Origin: an uncultured beta proteobacterium
GTDB taxonomy: Bacteria > Pseudomonadota > Gammaproteobacteria > Burkholderiales > Rhodocyclaceae
Reading direction: 5' to 3'
Assembly: GCA_903848955.1 (NCBI GenBank)
Contig: CAINHS010000089.1
Location: 29,626 to 93,625 of the forward strand
DNA: 64,000 bases
Made by a program: the position numbers and the translations under genes
Notes under the pieces: generated by a model
Told to the model about the DNA's origin: nothing
Database searches by the model: none
Seen by the model: the letters and a program-made list of their open reading frames with translations, nothing else
In this document: piece by piece, positions 58,980 to 64,000 of the stretch
Layout: the number at the start of each line of letters is the position of its first letter
How positions within the stretch are numbered: position 1 is the first letter of the stretch

Positions 58980-59401
58980 CTCTTTTCGCGAACCCAGTCG
59001 CGTTCTTTTTCGGCGTCGCGTTTGTCGTGCTGCTTCTTGCCTTTGGCGAGGCCGACCGACAGCTTGACGCGGCCCTTGCTGTAATGCAGATCGAGCGGTA
59101 CCAGGGTGTAGCCGGCGCGCTCCACCTTGCCGATGAGTTTGCTGATTTCGGCGGCATGCAGCAGCAACTTCCGCGTCCGCACCGGATCGGGGTGGACGTG
59201 GGTCGAGGCCGAAAGCAGCGGCGTGATATGGGCGCCGATGAGAAACACTTCGCCCCGCTTCAACACCACGTAGGCTTCCTTGATTTGCGCGCGTCCGGCG
59301 CGGATTGCCTTCACTTCCCAGCCTTCGAGCGCCAGACCGGCCTCGTAGCGCTCTTCAATGAAGTAATCGTGGAATGCCTTCTTGTTGTCGGCGATGCTCA
59401 T
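58952..59401 (-). CDS. smpB: SsrA-binding protein SmpB
   Basis: 149 residues with the full SmpB barrel ([52 protein letters not shown]) and the basic C-terminal tail that enters the decoding centre. It works with the tmRNA at 30671-31032. Divergent from ratA with about 55 bp between starts. A copy of its last codons is repeated downstream. Confidence 0.97.
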   Translation of the reverse strand: MSIADNKKAFHDYFIEERYEAGLALEGWEVKAIRAGRAQIKEAYVVLKRGEVFLIGAHITPLLSASTHVHPDPVRTRKLLLHAAEISKLIGKVERAGYTLVPLDLHYSKGRVKLSVGLAKGKKQHDKRDAEKERDWVREKSQIMKAKLR

Positions 59402-59456
59402 GGAGTAGCGCGATAAAATGGGGCATTCTACTGCACCCTGTCCACACGGTTTTGCG

Positions 59457-59888
59457 ATGGCCCTGGTCGAAAAATCAGTACTGATCGAACGCACGCCGAT
59501 GCAGATGTATAGGCTGGTGGACCGTGTCGAGGACTATCCGCAGTTTCTGCCCTGGTGCGGCGGTGCGGAATTGCACGAGCGCACCGCAACGCGGACGGCG
59601 GCAACGCTGCACATCAACTACCACGGCCTCAAGTCGCATTTCTCGACGGAGAACGTCAAGGAAGAGCCGGTACTGATGGATATCCGGTTGACCGATGGCC
59701 CTTTCGCGCATATGGACGGACACTGGCGGTTTACGCCGCTGGGCGAGACCGCGTGCAAGGTGGAATTCCGCCTTCACTACGAGTTTTCCAGCCACCTGCT
59801 GGAAAAGGTTGTCGGCCCGGTGTTCAATCACATCGCCAACACCTTCGTCGAATCCTTTGTCAAAAGGGCACAGAAAGTCTATGGCTGA
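59457..59888 (+). CDS. ratA: RatA/coenzyme Q-binding START-domain protein
   Basis: 143 residues of the polyketide-cyclase/START-like family ([31 protein letters not shown], then [13 protein letters not shown]). E. coli RatA was described as a 50S-binding toxin; the mitochondrial homologue Coq10 binds ubiquinone. Pairing with rnfH and smpB is the standard arrangement. MALVEK is taken as start. Confidence 0.9.
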   Translation: MALVEKSVLIERTPMQMYRLVDRVEDYPQFLPWCGGAELHERTATRTAATLHINYHGLKSHFSTENVKEEPVLMDIRLTDGPFAHMDGHWRFTPLGETACKVEFRLHYEFSSHLLEKVVGPVFNHIANTFVESFVKRAQKVYG

Positions 59889-60189
59889 AACCATACAGGT
59901 CGAGGTTGTCTATGCCCGGCCGGAGCGCCAGGAAGTCGCCAGCCTCAGTTTGCCTGCCGGCAGCACGGTGGGGCAGGCGATAGAAGCCTCGGGCCTGCTG
60001 GCCAGGTATCCGGAAATCGACCTGGCAAGCAACAAGCTCGGCATCTACGCCAAACTGGCCAGACCGGACACCGCTCTGCGCGATCGCGATCGGGTGGAAA
60101 TCTACCGTCCGTTGCTGGCCGATCCCAAGGAAGCCCGCAAACAAAGGGTTGCCGAGGGCAAGGCGTTAAAAAAGGGCGGCGGCGAATAG
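59881..60189 (+). CDS. rnfH: RnfH family ubiquitin-fold protein
   Basis: 102 residues with a beta-grasp fold pattern (IQVEVVYARPERQEVASLSLPAGSTVGQAI, LGIYAKLARPDTALRDRDRVEIYRPL) and a basic tail. Overlaps ratA by 8 bp. The function is not firmly known. Confidence 0.92.
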   Translation: MAETIQVEVVYARPERQEVASLSLPAGSTVGQAIEASGLLARYPEIDLASNKLGIYAKLARPDTALRDRDRVEIYRPLLADPKEARKQRVAEGKALKKGGGE

Positions 60190-60227
60190 CATCGGCCATC
60201 CGCGGACGGGGAGGGGCCGGACCCGCG

Positions 60228-60233
60228 TATAAT
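60228..60233 (+). promoter_or_regulatory. Candidate -10 box of guaB
   Basis: A perfect TATAAT, 96 bp before the guaB start, with no good -35 hexamer 16-18 bp upstream. It lies in the 139-bp gap after rnfH. Confidence 0.45.
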
Positions 60234-60259
60234 GCGATTTTAGTTCTGGCCGCTACGCT

Positions 60260-61789
<1,530 letters not shown>

Positions 61790-61816
61790 CGTCCATTGTC
61801 CGGGCAGGGGCGGTAC

Positions 61817-61850
61817 GGCGGTTCGGAAAGACTGCTGCACCGCCTTTTTT
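61817..61850 (+). terminator. Possible terminator/attenuator between guaB and guaA
   Basis: GGCGGT (61817-61822) and ACCGCC (61839-61844) form a short stem with a 16-nt loop, followed by TTTTTT. The stem is modest, so partial termination is likelier than a full stop. Confidence 0.5.
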
Positions 61851-61881
61851 GTTTCGGCCGCCGCGCACCGCATCGAAAATT

Positions 61882-61902
61882 CCGGCGTCAGCCATCACTG
61901 AA
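61882..61902 (+). repeat. CCGGCGTCAGCC repeat, right arm and tail only, upstream of guaA
   Basis: CCGGCGTCAGCC followed by ATCACTGAA. It differs from the hisC copy at one of 21 positions. The left arm of the hairpin is missing here. It ends 31 bp before the guaA start. Confidence 0.7.
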
Positions 61903-61933
61903 TCTGCATTTGCCTTTTCGCGAGATTTCCAAC

Positions 61934-63499
61934 ATGACCCACCAGAAAATCCTCATCCTCGATTTCGGCTCTCAGGTTGCGCAACTCATCGCCCGCCGCG
62001 TGCGCGAACAGCAGGTGTATTGCGAACTGCATTCCTTCGACGTTGCCGAAGACTTCATTCGCGACTTCAAGCCGCAGGGGATCATTCTGTCCGGCGGTCC
62101 CAATTCGGTGTACGAGGCCGCTGACTGGAAGGCGCCGGACATCGTATTCAAGCTGGGAGTGCCGGTGCTGGGCATCTGCTACGGTATGCAAACCATGGCC
62201 GCGCAACTGGGCGGCAAGGTCGAAGGCAGCCCGACTCGTGAATTCGGCTATGCCGAGATGCGGGCCAGGGGCCATTCGAAACTCTTCAACGGCATTCAGG
62301 ATCGTATCAACGAGCAGGGCCATGGCCTTCTCGAAGTCTGGATGAGCCACGGCGACAAGGTGACCGAACTCCCGCCCGGCTTCAAGATCATCGGCAGCAA
62401 CGAATCGACGCCGATTGCCGCCATGGCGGATGAGGAGCGCGGCTTCTATGCCGTGCAATTCCATCCCGAAGTCACGCACACCCTCAAGGGGCGCGAAATC
62501 ATCGCCCGCTTCGTCCATGATATCTGCGGTTGCGGCCGCGACTGGAACATGCCGAACTACGTCAATGAGGCGATCGACAAGGTGCGTGCCCAGGTCGGCG
62601 GCGAGGAGGTGATTCTCGGCCTTTCCGGCGGCGTCGATTCCTCAGTGGTTGCAGCTCTTCTGCATCGTGCCATCGGCGATCAACTGACCTGCGTTTTCGT
62701 CGATAACGGCCTGCTGCGACTCAATGAAGGGGTGCAGGTGATGGACACCTTTGCCCGAAACCTGGGCGTCAAGGTTATTCATGTCGATGCGGCGAGCCAG
62801 TTTCTGGGACATCTGCAGGGCGTCAGCGATCCGGAACAGAAGCGGAAGATAATCGGCCGCGAGTTTGTCGAAGTGTTTCAGGCCGAAGCGCAGAAACTGC
62901 CGAACGCAAGGTGGCTCGCCCAGGGCACGATCTACCCCGATGTGATCGAGTCGGCGGGGGCGAAAACCAAGAAGGCGCACGCCATCAAGAGTCACCACAA
63001 TGTCGGCGGCCTGCCTGAAACGCTGAACCTCAAACTGCTCGAGCCCTTGCGCGAACTGTTCAAGGATGAAGTCCGGGAATTCGGCGTGGCGCTAGGCTTG
63101 CCGCACGAGATGGTCTATCGTCATCCCTTCCCCGGGCCGGGCCTGGGGGTGCGCATTCTCGGCGAGGTGAAGCAAGAGTTTGCCGACCTGCTGCGCCGCG
63201 CCGATGCTATATTCATAGACGAACTGCGCGCCGCCGACTGGTATGACAAGACCAGTCAGGCATTTGCCGTGTTCCTGCCGGTGAAGAGCGTCGGGGTCAT
63301 GGGCGACGGCCGCACCTACGAGTACGTGGTGGCCTTGCGTGCCGTGCAGACCTCGGACTTCATGACCGCCAAATGGGCGGAACTGCCGCATGAACTGCTG
63401 GGAAGAGTGTCCAATCGGATCATCAACGAAGTGCGCGGCATCAACCGCGTGGTCTACGACATCTCCGGAAAACCGCCGGCGACCATTGAGTGGGAGTGA
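61934..63499 (+). CDS. guaA: GMP synthase (glutamine-hydrolysing)
   Basis: 521 residues. The class-I glutamine amidotransferase domain (about 1-200) has the nucleophile GICYGMQ and the QFHPEVTHT motif. Next come the PP-loop ATP pyrophosphatase domain (LSGGVDSSV) and the C-terminal dimerisation domain ending PPATIEWE. It converts XMP to GMP. The 3' end of guaA is a known integration site for genomic islands. The Shine-Dalgarno is weak. Confidence 0.98.
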   Translation: MTHQKILILDFGSQVAQLIARRVREQQVYCELHSFDVAEDFIRDFKPQGIILSGGPNSVYEAADWKAPDIVFKLGVPVLGICYGMQTMAAQLGGKVEGSPTREFGYAEMRARGHSKLFNGIQDRINEQGHGLLEVWMSHGDKVTELPPGFKIIGSNESTPIAAMADEERGFYAVQFHPEVTHTLKGREIIARFVHDICGCGRDWNMPNYVNEAIDKVRAQVGGEEVILGLSGGVDSSVVAALLHRAIGDQLTCVFVDNGLLRLNEGVQVMDTFARNLGVKVIHVDAASQFLGHLQGVSDPEQKRKIIGREFVEVFQAEAQKLPNARWLAQGTIYPDVIESAGAKTKKAHAIKSHHNVGGLPETLNLKLLEPLRELFKDEVREFGVALGLPHEMVYRHPFPGPGLGVRILGEVKQEFADLLRRADAIFIDELRAADWYDKTSQAFAVFLPVKSVGVMGDGRTYEYVVALRAVQTSDFMTAKWAELPHELLGRVSNRIINEVRGINRVVYDISGKPPATIEWE

Positions 63500-63539
63500 G
63501 ACCTAAATCATTGATTATAAAGCAATTAATCGAATATAG

Positions 63540-63563
63540 GCGGCCTCACGAGGGCCGCTTTTT
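63540..63563 (+). terminator. Rho-independent terminator after guaA
   Basis: GCGGCC (63540-63545), a 7-nt loop, GGCCGC (63553-63558) and five T (63559-63563), 40 bp after the stop. Confidence 0.8.
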
Positions 63564-64000
63564 GTGTCACCAAGTAGTCTGCATCATCAACTGTTTGGCG
63601 ACGTCTGGCAAGAGCAAAAGAATCGATACTGCAGTGACTGGCAATTCCTGGCAGCACCAAGCAGAACCTGATCTTGGTACTTTTATTGGTATTGCCAAAA
63701 ATATTCAGTGTGCATTACTGAATGGATGCGTGCCTCCAAAATTGGCGTGAAAGATTTCCTCTCAATTATCGGGATTCAACTCAAGTCGCCAATCTGACAA
63801 GTTCCTCTTCGCCCCGTCCCAACGATTTCGAATGGCAGCTTATGGACCTCGAACTCGATGAGTACTCCGGACCATGAGCTGACATACGAGTCGCTCCATT
63901 AGATGGATTTTGAACGGCTGGTTAACGCACGATACCCGACGGATATATCCGGGTAGCCGCCCCCAGTACCTGGTGATGATTCCATAGCTTCCCCGAAGAA
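63564..64000. other. AT-richer DNA without a recognisable gene
   Basis: No coding frame here has a recognisable protein or a ribosome-binding site. An 86-codon GTG frame running from the guaA stop to 63750 has no family features. A 42-codon minus-strand frame (about 63770-63900) lacks a start. A small dyad TACCCG/CGGGTA lies near 63934-63956. Base composition is visibly more AT-rich than the rest of the window, compatible with decayed or foreign DNA. Confidence 0.5.

Noticed and set aside
63490..63750. 86-codon GTG frame after guaA
   Set aside because: It starts inside the guaA stop region, runs through the terminator hairpin and shows no recognisable family.

Overview
The window looks like a chromosomal segment of a GC-rich, facultatively anaerobic betaproteobacterium, most likely Rhodocyclales or a close relative. 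Three things support this: the housekeeping gene order (gyrA-serC-serA-pheA-hisC-tyrA-aroA/cmk-rpsA-ihfB-lapAB), a tmRNA tag reading ANDERFALAA, and genes for oxygen-independent phenol and aryl-ketone metabolism like those of denitrifying Thauera and Aromatoleum. The species cannot be fixed from sequence alone.

Left part (1-30.5 kb), catabolic and almost entirely on the minus strand. (i) 1-8.2 kb: a FadR-type GntR regulator, a thiolase, an acyl-CoA ligase, a two-subunit HyuA/HyuB (acetone/acetophenone-carboxylase type) enzyme and a truncated acyl-CoA dehydrogenase. They would fit ketone carboxylation, CoA activation and thiolysis. A divergent MeaB-type GTPase and a dodecin follow. (ii) 9.8-14.3 kb: hcrCAB, a 4-hydroxybenzoyl-CoA reductase with the diagnostic extra [4Fe-4S] loop, beside a MarR regulator. 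(iii) 14.3-17.3 kb: a TRAP transporter. (iv) 17.4-27.9 kb: an operon led by phenylphosphate synthase ppsA-ppsB, followed by one UbiD-type decarboxylase/carboxylase, a Tm-1-like (UPF0261) protein, ppsC (CBS protein), ubiX, a Nudix hydrolase, a small flavin-binding protein, a PaaK-type CoA ligase and a metallophosphatase. A sigma-54 promoter precedes it. A divergent MopR/DmpR-type activator with the phenol-binding and zinc residues is encoded next to it. Together these could take phenol (or a close phenolic) to phenylphosphate, 4-hydroxybenzoate, 4-hydroxybenzoyl-CoA and benzoyl-CoA. The usual second UbiD subunit and the small carboxylase subunits are absent from the window, and a Tm-1-like protein sits in the operon instead. 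This is the most interesting system here.

The tmRNA gene ssrA (30,671-31,032, minus) marks the switch to the housekeeping part (31-63.5 kb): gph, ubiG, an OmpA-family lipoprotein-like protein, an MTA/SAH-deaminase-like amidohydrolase, gyrA, serine and aromatic amino-acid biosynthesis (including an aroA-cmk fusion), rpsA, ihfB, lapAB, ugd, heptose genes rfaE1-hldD, cysM, a nitronate-monooxygenase-like protein, recQ, a NYN-LOTUS protein with a methyltransferase, an MFS exporter, smpB, ratA-rnfH, guaB and guaA. After guaA about 500 bp of visibly AT-richer DNA has no recognisable gene.

Two dispersed intergenic repeat families were found by eye. One is a CACAGAG-type inverted repeat (3 copies). 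The other is a bulged hairpin with the core CCGGCGTCAGCC plus a TTCACTGAA tail (4 good copies). One copy of the second family encodes the C-terminal tail of HisC.
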